The notes beneath the pieces were generated by a model, which was not told the origin of the DNA, ran no database searches, and worked only from the letters and a program-made list of their open reading frames with translations. Below, in pieces: positions 27,458-35,524 of a stretch of DNA of 64,000 nucleotides. How positions within the stretch are numbered: the stretch's first letter is position 1; every line of letters begins with the position of its first letter. This DNA is from Nostoc sp. T09 (GTDB lineage Bacteria; Cyanobacteriota; Cyanobacteriia; Cyanobacteriales; Nostocaceae), in NCBI RefSeq assembly GCF_002154695.1, contig NZ_MTAV01000046.1, positions 1-64,000 on the forward strand. Reading direction: 5' to 3'. A program made the translations under genes and the position numbers.

Positions 27458-27904
27458 ATGTTGATTGTGCAACGAGTTCCTTGGGTTTCCCTGACACTAT
27501 TACTACTTAGCTACAGTACTTTAGGCTGGGTGATATCCGAGACAAAAGCTCCTTTGTTTGTCTGGGCAATAACTGTACTGGGTATCTTGCTTTTTGTGGG
27601 AAGCTTAACTGTCCCCTGGACTAATATGACAAAAGTTTCTAGTACCGTATTTAAATCAAGTACTAGGACTTTTTTATTTTCAGTTTTCGCAGCTTTCTTG
27701 TTCTTTATAATGCTTGCCTGGTTTCGGATGTTTCTTGACACCTTGCTAATCGTTGCTGCGGCTATCTTGGCGAGAATAGACTTTCAATCAGCTGGGTTTA
27801 AGCAAGGAAAAGCCTTTTGGATCACATCTGTGCTTTCATTAGCAGGTTTAGCCTTGGGCGCAGGAATGCAAATGGTATTAGTTCGCCACTTGTTTATCCA
27901 TTGA
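27458..27904 (+). CDS. Small integral membrane protein of unknown function
   Basis: A 148-residue protein with four predicted transmembrane helices (for example LTLLLLSYSTLGWVIS, FVWAITVLGILLFVGSL, FLFSVFAAFLFFIMLAWF and a C-terminal VLSLAGLALGAGMQMVL). The AEARIDFQS-like loop contains the phrase ILARIDFQSAGF common to unstudied cyanobacterial membrane proteins. I do not recognise a named family. It is monocistronic, ending just before a strong hairpin shared with the convergent rpmA gene. Confidence 0.72.
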   Translation: MLIVQRVPWVSLTLLLLSYSTLGWVISETKAPLFVWAITVLGILLFVGSLTVPWTNMTKVSSTVFKSSTRTFLFSVFAAFLFFIMLAWFRMFLDTLLIVAAAILARIDFQSAGFKQGKAFWITSVLSLAGLALGAGMQMVLVRHLFIH

Positions 27905-27918
27905 AAATAAATGTTGTC

Positions 27919-27942
27919 GGGTGGGCAATTCATTACCCACCC
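27919..27942. terminator. Bidirectional hairpin between membrane protein and rpmA
   Basis: GGGTGGG and CCCACCC form a perfect 7-bp GC stem with a 10-base loop in the 45-bp gap between convergent genes. The plus strand continues TATTTGTTT, giving a modest U-rich tail. It probably serves both genes. Confidence 0.7.
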
Positions 27943-27949
27943 TATTTGT

Positions 27950-28231
27950 TTAGCTAGCGGTTGACTCAGCAACCGCAGCTGGTGCGTAAACACTAACTTT
28001 CTTACGGGTTTTACCTTTTCTTTCAAAGGTTACAACGCCATCAATTAAAGCAAATAGAGTATCATCGCTACCAATGCCGACATTGTTACCGGGGTGAAAT
28101 TTCGTACCACGCTGACGTACCAAAATGTTTCCAGCTCGGACAACTTGACCGCCGTAGCGTTTTACACCTAGACGTTGAGCATTCGAGTCACGACCGTTGC
28201 GTGTACTACCTGTTCCTTTCTTATGAGCCAT
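27950..28231 (-). CDS. rpmA: 50S ribosomal protein L27
   Basis: A 93-residue ribosomal protein that lines the peptidyl transferase centre. The start [20 protein letters not shown] is the classic L27 N-terminus, followed by [16 protein letters not shown], and the length is normal. It does not show the N-terminal extension that needs processing in Firmicutes. The gene lies 30 bp downstream of rplU in the usual rplU-rpmA order. The C-terminal tail [13 protein letters not shown] is slightly longer and less conserved than the core. Confidence 0.98.
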   Translation of the reverse strand: MAHKKGTGSTRNGRDSNAQRLGVKRYGGQVVRAGNILVRQRGTKFHPGNNVGIGSDDTLFALIDGVVTFERKGKTRKKVSVYAPAAVAESTAS

Positions 28232-28261
28232 AATTTCCCTTTGTGATTTAACTTTTATTGA

Positions 28262-28645
28262 TTATTCAGCAGCGGTTTCTTCAGAAGAAGTTTCAGCGGT
28301 TGTTGCTGCTTGGGCTACTAACACAGCACCATTGAGGTTAATAGAGTTAATCATCAGTCTAGTGATTTCCTGGCGATGTCCGCGCTTTTTGCGGGTTTTC
28401 TTTTTCGGCTTCATTTTGTATACCAGGACTTTACGACCTCTAAAATGTCGTACCACTGTCCCTTCTACAGTCGCCCCATCCACTAGTGGCTGTCCGATGT
28501 TGACTTCGCCGTCGTGTTGTATTAGTAATACCTTGTCTATTGTAACTTTCTCATCTGGTTCGGCAGTCAGTAGCTCAATATCGTAGAATCGACCAGCCTC
28601 AACTTTTATTTGTTTGCCGCCAGTTTCAATAATTGCGTAAGTCAT
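28262..28645 (-). CDS. rplU: 50S ribosomal protein L21
   Basis: A 127-residue large-subunit protein that binds 23S rRNA. The N-terminus [20 protein letters not shown] and the basic [16 protein letters not shown] stretch are diagnostic. The C-terminal 20 residues ([17 protein letters not shown] part) are an acidic, Ala/Thr-rich extension absent from most bacterial L21 proteins but common in cyanobacteria. It is the first gene of the rplU-rpmA operon and is preceded by a leader with a split-stem structure that may give autoregulation. Confidence 0.98.
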   Translation of the reverse strand: MTYAIIETGGKQIKVEAGRFYDIELLTAEPDEKVTIDKVLLIQHDGEVNIGQPLVDGATVEGTVVRHFRGRKVLVYKMKPKKKTRKKRGHRQEITRLMINSINLNGAVLVAQAATTAETSSEETAAE

Positions 28646-28669
28646 GGAATTGTCCTTGAGGTTGCCGTA

Positions 28670-28742
28670 CAGGTAGCTGGCTTGTGTCTCCTGTAGAGAT
28701 GCGATTTAGCGCTTTTGCCAGCTTTTGCGGTATGTCTACCTG
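28670..28742 (-). promoter_or_regulatory. Structured 5' leader of rplU-rpmA
   Basis: On the minus strand the leader contains CAGGTAG, then twelve bases later AGCTGGC, and about 35 bases later GCCAGCTACCTG, whose two halves pair with the two earlier blocks. This gives a two-part 14-bp stem with an internal bulge on one side, ending about 24 bases before the rplU ATG. Ribosomal-protein leaders often bind their own product; that function here is inference. Confidence 0.55.
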
Positions 28743-28828
28743 ATCCGAGCAGGAATTAGACAGACAATCTAAAATATTATTTTATTAATAGGTATAGAGT
28801 CAATACCTTATACCAATTTTGGATTTTG

Positions 28829-28899
28829 CGAAAAGTTGAGCCAGTGTGTTGCGGAGCCAGTTGCGTGGGCGGATCTCCCGACTTGAGCAAACTTTTCAA
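28829..28899. repeat. Imperfect palindromic dispersed repeat
   Basis: GAAAAGTT near the left end and AACTTTTC near the right end flank a G/C-rich core containing GGAGCCAGTTGCGTGGGCGG and CTCCCGACTTGAGC. Similar cores recur in Nostoc-type genomes. It lies in the 580-bp gap upstream of rplU and the nucleotidyltransferase gene; the remainder of that gap shows only AT-rich DNA and one HIP1 octamer. Confidence 0.5.
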
Positions 28900-29223
28900 G
28901 ACAGCTTTTGGGTTAAAGTCTTGCTCTCAAAGCTGTTTGAGCGATCGCTGTGTAGGTTTGCAAAAAAAACATCAGATTTTCTCAAAAAATTTTGACTAGA
29001 TTGGCGAAATAGAGATTTGTGCTGGTGTAGTTAGTTGAGACACAGAACAGCACCGAAAAGTCTGAGCAGCAAATCTCGTTGCTCAGATTTTCTCTATGAC
29101 TCTGTTTAGGTGCAACAAAGAAGAAAGAATTTTTTGCTTAATTTGTCAAAGCCTGCCGATAATTAACTCTTATAGCGCCCCAATCGCTCATGAGTTAGGA
29201 TGGCTATATTTTAATTACCTAAG

Positions 29224-30315
29224 ATGAGAAGAATCGAAGTTGAACAAAGAACAATATTGATTGGTTTAGCAGGTAGCCACGGCTATGGATTAAATCGTCC
29301 TGATTCTGACTTTGATTATCGGGGTGTGTTTATTGCGCCTAAAAAATATTACTTGGGATTTGATCGCATAGAACAAAAAGAAAATGGCTGGGATGAACCA
29401 GGAATATTTCCTTTTTTGGATAACAATAAAGATACAGTTATCTATGAATTAAGAAAAATTCTTCATTTATTAGCTGGAGCTAATCCTAATGTTTTAGAAT
29501 TGCTGTGGTTACATAACTATCCTGTACTAACAAATGTAGGGCAGCATTTAATTAAGCACAAACAGCTATTTTTAACTAAGAAAGTAAAACATACCTACTC
29601 TGGTTATGCTTTTGCTCAAATTAAAAAAATGGAAACTCATCGGAAGTGGCTATTAAATCCACCTCAGAAAAAGCCACTACCATCTGACTTTGGAATAGAA
29701 GACGAATTACCACTAATTAAAGATGAGCTAAATGCTTTTCTAGAATATCTTTATCTGTTAATTAGAGGACGGATTGAGTTTCTAGAAGAAGCTGAACAAT
29801 TATATCAACTGCTGACAGCAGATATTGATTTCAAAGGAGTACTTAAACAATATACTTTACCCGATGAAACACTGGAATACACACAAAAGCTAACTAATAG
29901 TCGCAAAGATTTTATTCGCCTACTTCAAAAAAGCCAAACTTATCAAGTAGCTTTAAGAGAATGGAAAGCTTACTTATCATGGCAGGAAAATCGAAATCCA
30001 GCTAGGGCAGAAATGGAAAGAAAGTCGGGTTTTGACCTGAAGCATGGTATGCACTGCATTAGACTGCTACGCAGTGGACTCGAAATCTTGCAACGAGGAG
30101 AAGTGACTGTTGATAGAAGAATAGCTGGTGATGTAGAAGATTTAAAAGCTATTCTTCAAGGTGCATATTCTTATGATCAGGTGATGAAAATGGCGGAAGA
30201 ATTGGTTGCTAAAATGGAAACTGCTTACGAACAATCAACCCTTCCCCATAAACCAGACTTAGAACAAATTAATGAATTGTCTATGGAACTAGTGGAGATG
30301 CAAGGATGGAGTTAA
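29224..30315 (+). CDS. Predicted nucleotidyltransferase (DNA polymerase beta superfamily, YcgL-type)
   Basis: A 363-residue protein with an N-terminal nucleotidyltransferase fold: LIGLAGSHGYGLNRPDSDFDYRG is split here as GSHGYGL (residues 17-23) then DSDFDYRG with the metal-binding acids. The central and C-terminal regions are helical, with KMETHRKWLLNPPQKK and the AELARL-like HGMHCIRLLRSGLE stretch characteristic of the COG3541 family. Members are scattered, often near mobile or defence genes, but the chemistry and target are unproven. No antitoxin-like partner flanks it; the neighbour downstream is convergent. Confidence 0.82.
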   Translation: MRRIEVEQRTILIGLAGSHGYGLNRPDSDFDYRGVFIAPKKYYLGFDRIEQKENGWDEPGIFPFLDNNKDTVIYELRKILHLLAGANPNVLELLWLHNYPVLTNVGQHLIKHKQLFLTKKVKHTYSGYAFAQIKKMETHRKWLLNPPQKKPLPSDFGIEDELPLIKDELNAFLEYLYLLIRGRIEFLEEAEQLYQLLTADIDFKGVLKQYTLPDETLEYTQKLTNSRKDFIRLLQKSQTYQVALREWKAYLSWQENRNPARAEMERKSGFDLKHGMHCIRLLRSGLEILQRGEVTVDRRIAGDVEDLKAILQGAYSYDQVMKMAEELVAKMETAYEQSTLPHKPDLEQINELSMELVEMQGWS

Positions 30316-30339
30316 TAGTCAAGGGATGGTTTTGACTAA

Positions 30340-30636
30340 TTAAAGAGTTTGTAACAAGTCAGCAAAGCCATACAGGCTAATAAAGAGCAATATCAATGCT
30401 GTGAGTTGGGTAATTTTCGTTTGGGGTGAGGGAGCGATCGCTTCTCTAACTAAAATTGAAATAGATGCCCCCACTACTAAGCTCAAGCCCAGTACCATGT
30501 AAGGTCTATCTGGCATAATAGTGGCAATTCCTAGCATGGCGATCGCTAGCATTAACATTAATAACTCTACAAACCGAGGTGGATTGTATTGGCTAGATAA
30601 AATAAAACTGTTTAACCAAAAATGCCAATATCTCAT
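30340..30636 (-). CDS. Small membrane protein of unknown function
   Basis: A 98-residue protein with three hydrophobic helices (about residues 24-40, 46-64 and 78-95: LLMLMLAIAMLGIATIM, VLGLSLVVGASISILV, LTALILLFISLYGFADLL). No recognised family. It ends 25 bp from the convergent nucleotidyltransferase gene. The gap to chlI upstream is about 100 bp and contains GAGTTAAGAGTGCT repeats, so co-transcription with chlI is possible but not clear. Confidence 0.65.
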   Translation of the reverse strand: MRYWHFWLNSFILSSQYNPPRFVELLMLMLAIAMLGIATIMPDRPYMVLGLSLVVGASISILVREAIAPSPQTKITQLTALILLFISLYGFADLLQTL

Positions 30637-30644
30637 AACAAGTG

Positions 30645-30728
30645 CTGAGTTAAGAGTGCTGAGTTAAGAGTGTGGAGTTAGGAGTTATGAAGCTATTTTT
30701 GATGCAAAACTCATAACTCATAACTAAA
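30645..30728. repeat. Short repeat GAGTTAAGAGTGCT between chlI and the membrane gene
   Basis: GTGCTGAGTTAAGA occurs twice in tandem, followed by degenerate GTGTGGAGTTAGGAGTTATGA and by AACTCATAACTCATAAC. It is an STRR-like array with 14-base units, that is, two 7-mers. Confidence 0.7.
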
Positions 30729-30733
30729 AATGC

Positions 30734-31858
30734 TTAACTCCTGGCCCCTAACTTTTGACCCGTGCCGTTTTTTTGTGCAGTATTATTTTCCGGTAGTTCC
30801 ACACCAAAGACCCGCGCAAAAGCTTTTTCTACTTTGTAGCCAGAATCAATCGACTCTAAGGGGTCTTTCCGCAGCCTGTGACGCAGACAGAGAGTAATTA
30901 CACGGCGGATGTCATCAACTGTGACTTCGGTACGTCCTTCCAAGGCGGTTAAGGCTTTGGCGGCGCGGTTAGTAACAATGTCACCTCGCAAACCATCCAC
31001 ATCTAGTTCCGAACAAATTTCCGAAATTTTGACTCGCAGATCGTAGTCGCTTGTAACTTCAGGTAACAAGTTCTGCGCGTTGACGATTTGCTGTTGCAAT
31101 GCTTCTTGCTGGGGTTTGTATTTATCGACAAATGCGGGCGGATTTTGGTCAAATTCTGCCCGTTGCTCGACAATTTGCACTCGCAACGCTGGTTCTTTCA
31201 CTGTGTGGATTTCTGCGTGCATCCCAAAACGGTCAAGAAGTTGGGGACGTAGTTCACCTTCTTCCGGGTTACCAGAACCGACAAGCACAAAACGTGCCGG
31301 GTGACGGATAGATATCCCTTCCCGTTCTACTGTGTTCCAACCGCTAGCGGCTGAGTCAAGCAACACATCTACTAGGTGATCATCTAGTAAGTTAACTTCA
31401 TCTACATAGAGGATACCCCGGTTAGCTTTTGCCAAAAGTCCCGGTTCAAAGGCTTTCACACCTTCAGATAAAGCTTTTTCGATGTCGATTGTGCCGCAAA
31501 CTCGGTCTTCTGTGGCTCCTAAAGGCAAGTCTACCATCTGCACTTTTTTGAGAACTACAGGGATTTCTGCCCCTTGTTCTAACAGTTGGCGGACTTCATC
31601 GCTCATCAAATCGGGGTCATTGGAGTCACTGCTGAAGGGGTCATTAGCAACAACAGAGATTTCCGGTAGCAGATCGGCAAGGGCCCGGATAGTTGTGGAT
31701 TTGCCGGTGCCGCGATCGCCCATAATCATCACACCACCAATTTTGGGGTCAATCACGTTCAACAGCAGGGCCAGTTTCATTTCTTCCTGACCGACAATTG
31801 CTGTAAACGGGAATACCACACGTCGCGTACTCGCTGTGGTTTGAGCAGTAAGACTCAC
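30734..31858 (-). CDS. chlI: Magnesium chelatase ATPase subunit I
   Basis: The AAA+ motor subunit that, with ChlD and ChlH, inserts Mg into protoporphyrin IX, the first committed step of chlorophyll synthesis. The 374-residue protein has Walker [11 protein letters not shown] near residue 47, the ChlI insertion with [20 protein letters not shown], Walker [18 protein letters not shown] near 148, sensor 1 [20 protein letters not shown] and the C-terminal helical lid. This is the normal length. chlD and chlH are not in the window. It is monocistronic as far as can be judged; chlG lies 27 kb away. Confidence 0.97.
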   Translation of the reverse strand: MSLTAQTTASTRRVVFPFTAIVGQEEMKLALLLNVIDPKIGGVMIMGDRGTGKSTTIRALADLLPEISVVANDPFSSDSNDPDLMSDEVRQLLEQGAEIPVVLKKVQMVDLPLGATEDRVCGTIDIEKALSEGVKAFEPGLLAKANRGILYVDEVNLLDDHLVDVLLDSAASGWNTVEREGISIRHPARFVLVGSGNPEEGELRPQLLDRFGMHAEIHTVKEPALRVQIVEQRAEFDQNPPAFVDKYKPQQEALQQQIVNAQNLLPEVTSDYDLRVKISEICSELDVDGLRGDIVTNRAAKALTALEGRTEVTVDDIRRVITLCLRHRLRKDPLESIDSGYKVEKAFARVFGVELPENNTAQKNGTGQKLGARS

Positions 31859-32025
31859 TAAATTACCTTATCAATATTTTTCTTATTACCGTTCTTTATT
31901 GTGCCATAGGTGGGGCTATGGGAAGATTATGCATTCCCAACTCTTGATAATTATCAAGCTCGCCTTTATAAAAAAAGATGGTAAAGCAATAGGCGATCGC
32001 GATCGGCAAATCAGTCTTTAGATAT

Positions 32026-32050
32026 TAAAAAGCACCTTAAAAAAGGCGCT
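32026..32050 (-). terminator. Intrinsic terminator of the four-helix membrane protein gene
   Basis: On the minus strand AGCGCCTT and AAGGTGCT pair across a four-T loop and are followed by TTTTTAATA, a textbook intrinsic terminator about 40 bp after the stop codon. Confidence 0.8.
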
Positions 32051-32088
32051 ATTAAAATCTAATGAAGTGTGCTTTTCCAGACAACTTT

Positions 32089-32724
32089 TTAAGGATTGTA
32101 AGTATTAGTTCTAGGTTTACGAGCACCAGCAACTGCTCCTATCAACGACGCGGCTAAACCCAATAAAGAACCGAATACAAACCACCACAAGCCTCTAGAG
32201 GTTGCAGCAGCAATATCACGAGCTTGTTGAGCAGATACGTTTGGTATATTTTGTGGCACATTGCCAATCGGCTGTTGTGTTTGGTTCAGAACTGCTGCTG
32301 CGTTAGAAGCAGCTACACCAAAAGCACCCGATACCCCGCTTGCTAATAGCCAAGAGCTAAGGGCTAAAGTTGTTGCCCAAAGGATTGCGCCGTTAAGTAA
32401 TGCTGTGTTGCGGTTCATCGGACCACAAGCACGCGCTGTTACCCAACCACCAGTAAACAGGGAAATTAACAAACCAATCGTTGACCAAAGACCGACGTTA
32501 CTAGCAACATTAGGTGCAACACTTCTCGGTGCTCCTGAACCGGCAACATTGCCAGCGCCGATCGCACCAAACAATGCACTTAAAATTAATTGCGTAACTA
32601 AGGCAACCAACACACCAGAAATAATTGGACCCCAACGCACAAGGTCGTGGTATTCAGCAACTCGACCCCCCACCACAGGCTCAGGAGGAATAACTTGGTC
32701 TCCTACCCGATTTGCATATGACAT
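32089..32724 (-). CDS. Four-helix membrane protein of unknown function
   Basis: A 211-residue protein with a hydrophilic N-terminus (SYANRVGDQVIPPEPVVGGR) and four predicted transmembrane helices (about residues 32-55, 78-98, 108-128, 178-200), rich in Ala, Gly and Ser. A polar loop with NQTQQPIGNVPQNIPNVSAQ separates helices three and four. The sequence resembles unstudied membrane proteins sometimes linked with stress responses, but I do not assign a family. A GGAG-type ribosome binding site precedes the ATG, and a strong terminator follows, so it is monocistronic. Confidence 0.75.
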   Translation of the reverse strand: MSYANRVGDQVIPPEPVVGGRVAEYHDLVRWGPIISGVLVALVTQLILSALFGAIGAGNVAGSGAPRSVAPNVASNVGLWSTIGLLISLFTGGWVTARACGPMNRNTALLNGAILWATTLALSSWLLASGVSGAFGVAASNAAAVLNQTQQPIGNVPQNIPNVSAQQARDIAAATSRGLWWFVFGSLLGLAASLIGAVAGARKPRTNTYNP

Positions 32725-33296
32725 AAACTATTTTCTCCTTTACTGCTTCAGCAAAATTTTTTCTAGGTATATTTTTGCTTGTGATTAAGATTAAATTGCT
32801 AAATATAATTTTTTCTATCTATCAGCAGAAAGAGTTATATACTCTATCTTTAGTAGTAATAAATTTTGTCTTATTCTTTTGTCCAAGCTAAGTCAAACTA
32901 TGTATAGAAATAAATTTTCTTTAAAATTATTGCCTACTTAATTAAATATTAATACTTAAGTTTTAAATGTATTAGCTAGATTATCAAAATGAAATTAATT
33001 ATACTCTGAAAACAAATAATTATTAATTTTCGGACTTACCCAAGAACTCTCTGAAACTCTCTTTCCTTTGTGTCCTACCCTTCTCCTGCGGAGACGCTAC
33101 GCGTAGCTTGCTTAAGCGTAGGGGTAAGAGAACGGCTTCGCCAACACGTTTACGTTTTTTCATAATTTTGCGTAAGTCCTGAATTTGTCTTAGGTAGTTA
33201 CTGTTTAATAAAAAAGATTTAATTTAGAAAATTTACTGATAATTATTTATTTGCTTATAGCAAAAAATGACATTTAGATTTATCAGCATATAAAAA
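32725..33296. other. Intergenic region carrying a nested repeat element
   Basis: About 570 bp. The first 300 bp are AT-rich upstream DNA of the membrane protein gene. A 148-bp inverted-repeat element (listed separately) follows, then 100 bp of AT-rich sequence. No supportable gene. Confidence 0.55.
33032..33179. mobile_element. MITE-like element with GGACTTAC termini containing a nested palindromic repeat
   Basis: Termini GGACTTACCCAA and TTGCGTAAGTCC are inverted repeats with 11 of 12 matches. AATTT occurs on each side within a few bases and could be a target duplication. Inside lies GGAGACGCTACGCGTAGC, the core of a repeat also present near 56.96 and 58.72 kb. No coding capacity. Confidence 0.65.
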
Positions 33297-33623
33297 CTAA
33301 CGCATCTTCACAGCAGTACCTGTGGCAGTAATCAGTAATAGCACTCCTGACTGGTCAACATTAATTGTACCTGTATCAATTTCAATGCCAATCACAGCAT
33401 CTGCGCCTAAACGCTGTGCTCGTAGCTCTAGCTCTTGTAATGCCTTGCGTTGGCCTTGCTCAAACAAACGTTCATAGCTGCCAGTGCGTCCACCGACAAT
33501 ATCGCGAATGCTAGCCAAAAAATCCCGTAGGAAATTGCTGCCATATACGACTTCCGCCGTTACAATGCCCAGATATGACTGAATAACTGCTCCTTGAATG
33601 ACATCAGTTGTAGTCAAAATCAT
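33297..33623 (-). CDS. YbjQ/UPF0145 family protein
   Basis: A 108-residue protein of the YbjQ (UPF0145) family, which forms small oligomeric rings of unknown function, probably ligand or metal binding. Family signatures visible are the N-terminal MILTTTDVIQG, LGIVTAEVVYGSNFLRDF, the RTGSYERLFEQGQRKALQEL stretch and LGADAVIGIEIDTGTI. The length is standard. It appears to be a single-gene unit. The C-terminus ends TGTAVKMR, as usual for the family. Confidence 0.92.
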   Translation of the reverse strand: MILTTTDVIQGAVIQSYLGIVTAEVVYGSNFLRDFLASIRDIVGGRTGSYERLFEQGQRKALQELELRAQRLGADAVIGIEIDTGTINVDQSGVLLLITATGTAVKMR

Positions 33624-34293
33624 AATTTAGCCTCATAAATAGTTTGTGAGTTGATTAACTATAACAATCCTAAATCATTCGTGAAAAAATATACTCTTTA
33701 TTGCCTGTTAGCTATTGCCAGCCTCCATACACAATTTCACAACTCAAATGGGATTGTATATATACGCTTATAAATTTTTATATCAGTTATAGCCATGTGC
33801 AGAGAGCAGGAAGTGAGGGAACATTTTGGAGTTTAAATCGATCTAATCCAGATAATCACCAGATGAGGATGAATGCAAAGGTCAACAGCTCTTGAAAATT
33901 GGATACAGGCTGCTTGAATTTATTTATGAGTAAAATGCATTCCCATGTGCAGGCTAACGCTGCCGCCAAAATATCAATTACACCTGTTTCTATCTTTAAG
34001 AGAATATTGCAAATTTGATTTGTTTTATATTACTTAAATTTATATGTAATGTATAAATTTAACCTATTATGCTAGCAAAGCATTTTGGCTCACCATACTG
34101 TGGAATATACTTTCCTTCAGCTACTTCTTACTTAAAACTTCAGTAAAAACTCGGGTTTTATAGCACCAGTACTGGCAGTACTTATAAGAGATTATTAATA
34201 TTTTATAAAAGTGAAAAAATACAGTTTTCAAAAATCAACATTTCTGTTTTAATGTACAAGAAAAAAGTTCGCTCTCATCTCAGGAAATTTACT
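33624..34293. other. Intergenic region between divergent YbjQ and TPR genes
   Basis: About 670 bp, AT-rich, with no recognisable gene, repeat or RNA. Its short plus-strand frames lack family similarity. CAGGAAA lies seven bases before the TPR-gene ATG and decides that start. Confidence 0.5.
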
Positions 34294-34974
34294 ATGTACA
34301 AACGGATCTCACTTATAGTAAGCATTTTGTTATTGGGCTGTTTCGCCGCCACTCTATCTCCAGCGGCTCAAGCTCAAGTCTTGTTAGCACAAGCTAGAAA
34401 TCCAGAAGTAAAGCAAATGCTAGAAGAAGGGCGCAGGTTGGTCGATACTGGTGATTATAGTGGGGCAATTTCCGTTTATCAACAAGCAGCAGGACTAGAA
34501 CCCAAGAATGCGAAGATTCATTCGGGCATTGGCTACTTATATGCTCAACAAGGAAATTTTCAAGCAGCACTAGCAGCTTATCGTCGTGCTCTTGCCATCA
34601 ATCCCAACAATGGCGATTTCTACTACGCTGTGGGCTACATCAAAGGTAATATGGGTGATACAGCTGGGGCGAAAGAAGCTTACCGTCGTGCTATTCAACT
34701 AAACCGCAACAATGTTAATGCTTATTTGGGATTAGCTGTCACTCAGGCCCGTCTGGGAGACTACCAAGCAGCTGGCTGGGCATACGAACAAGCAATCAAC
34801 CTCGATCGCAATAATGCCCAAACTTATGAGTTAATGGGTTCAATGTATAAGCAAAGACGGCAAGCCAAGCAAGCTGGCAACTTGCTAAATAAAGCTCGTG
34901 ACTTATACCAGCGACGCAATGACTTCGATGGCGTCGCCAGGGTAGAAGCATTACTGCGAGATTTAGGAGGATGA
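34294..34974 (+). CDS. Secreted TPR-repeat protein
   Basis: About 226 residues. A signal peptide (MYKRISLIVSILLLGCFAA then SPAAQA) is followed by five TPR-type units from about residue 40 to 210, for example AKIHSGIGYLYAQQGNFQAA and ALAINPNNGDFYYAVGY. The small cysteine within the signal region (LLLGCFAAT) could be a lipobox, so lipidation is possible. I chose this ATG because AGGAAA precedes it; an ATG fourteen codons upstream lacks any ribosome binding site. TPR proteins scaffold complexes; here the partner is unknown. Confidence 0.85.
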   Translation: MYKRISLIVSILLLGCFAATLSPAAQAQVLLAQARNPEVKQMLEEGRRLVDTGDYSGAISVYQQAAGLEPKNAKIHSGIGYLYAQQGNFQAALAAYRRALAINPNNGDFYYAVGYIKGNMGDTAGAKEAYRRAIQLNRNNVNAYLGLAVTQARLGDYQAAGWAYEQAINLDRNNAQTYELMGSMYKQRRQAKQAGNLLNKARDLYQRRNDFDGVARVEALLRDLGG

Positions 34975-34976
34975 GG

Positions 34977-35324
34977 TTAATCTAACTGGCGTCTTGTTAG
35001 TTCTACGAAAATATCTTCCAAGTTAGAGGGATGACCATCATCTCGGTTTTATTAGGTTGTTATTCCAGGTAGATATGAGCTGCCTCTAAAGTGGGGAAAA
35101 GTAGATATTCCCAGCGAAGTGCACTATTACCTTGCACCTCAGTAACATTTAGCTGCATCATCACCAAACCTTTGCCATAGCAGTGCGTAATTGTTGCAGA
35201 GTTACCAAAGAAATTAACTACCACCATCCATAATTTAAATGCGTCCTGGCTTGACTGAAGCAAAAGCATCACATAAATACTCCACTTCATCCATATAGTG
35301 GGACAAGGCGTTTGTCGTAAAACT
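34977..35324 (-). pseudogene. Decayed C-terminal part of an ABC-2 type ATPase
   Basis: Minus-strand codons at 35238-35324 read LSHYMDEVEYLCDAFASVKP then GRI before a stop: the H-loop region seen in ABC-2 ATPases (TTHYMDEAEYLCDR). At 34977-35045 another frame reads HPSNLEDIFVELTRRQLD, the typical C-terminal end of the same family. The roughly 190 bp between them cannot be read as one frame, and the whole N-terminal half with Walker A, the signature and Walker B is missing. This is a relic of a lost exporter ATPase, distinct from the intact ones at 17-18 and 55 kb. A short open frame of 76 codons overlaps it but looks spurious. Confidence 0.75.
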
Positions 35325-35433
35325 TGTAGAAGTTTTCTTGCAAAGCAGCAGTCATGGATTAATAGCTAATACTACTTGATCTAGGTTCAATATGCGATCG
35401 CATTCTTATCCAGGGGATAGATCGAATAAGCAA

Positions 35434-35470
35434 TGCCCACCCTTACCTGATTGACCTGGTAGGGTGGGCA
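35434..35470. repeat. Long GC hairpin downstream of the peptidoglycan-binding protein gene
   Basis: TGCCCACCCTTACC and GGTAGGGTGGGCA pair with a single bulged T and a 10-base loop. It lies 55 bp beyond the stop of the next minus-strand gene and probably acts as its terminator, though no clear U-run follows. The same GGGTGGGCA arm occurs in the hairpin near 27.93 kb. Confidence 0.65.
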
Positions 35471-35524
35471 AATATTGTGAAATTTTAAAGAAGTCAAATT
35501 ACAGCAAAATTAAGATGCCAAACC

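Noticed and set aside
32261-32788. 175-codon plus-strand frame opposite the four-helix membrane protein
   Set aside because: Antisense to a gene with good start, helices and terminator; its Pro/Ala/Arg-rich translation is a typical shadow.
35060-35290. 76-codon minus-strand frame
   Set aside because: Overlaps the decayed ABC ATPase fragments in another frame, so it is more likely debris than a gene.
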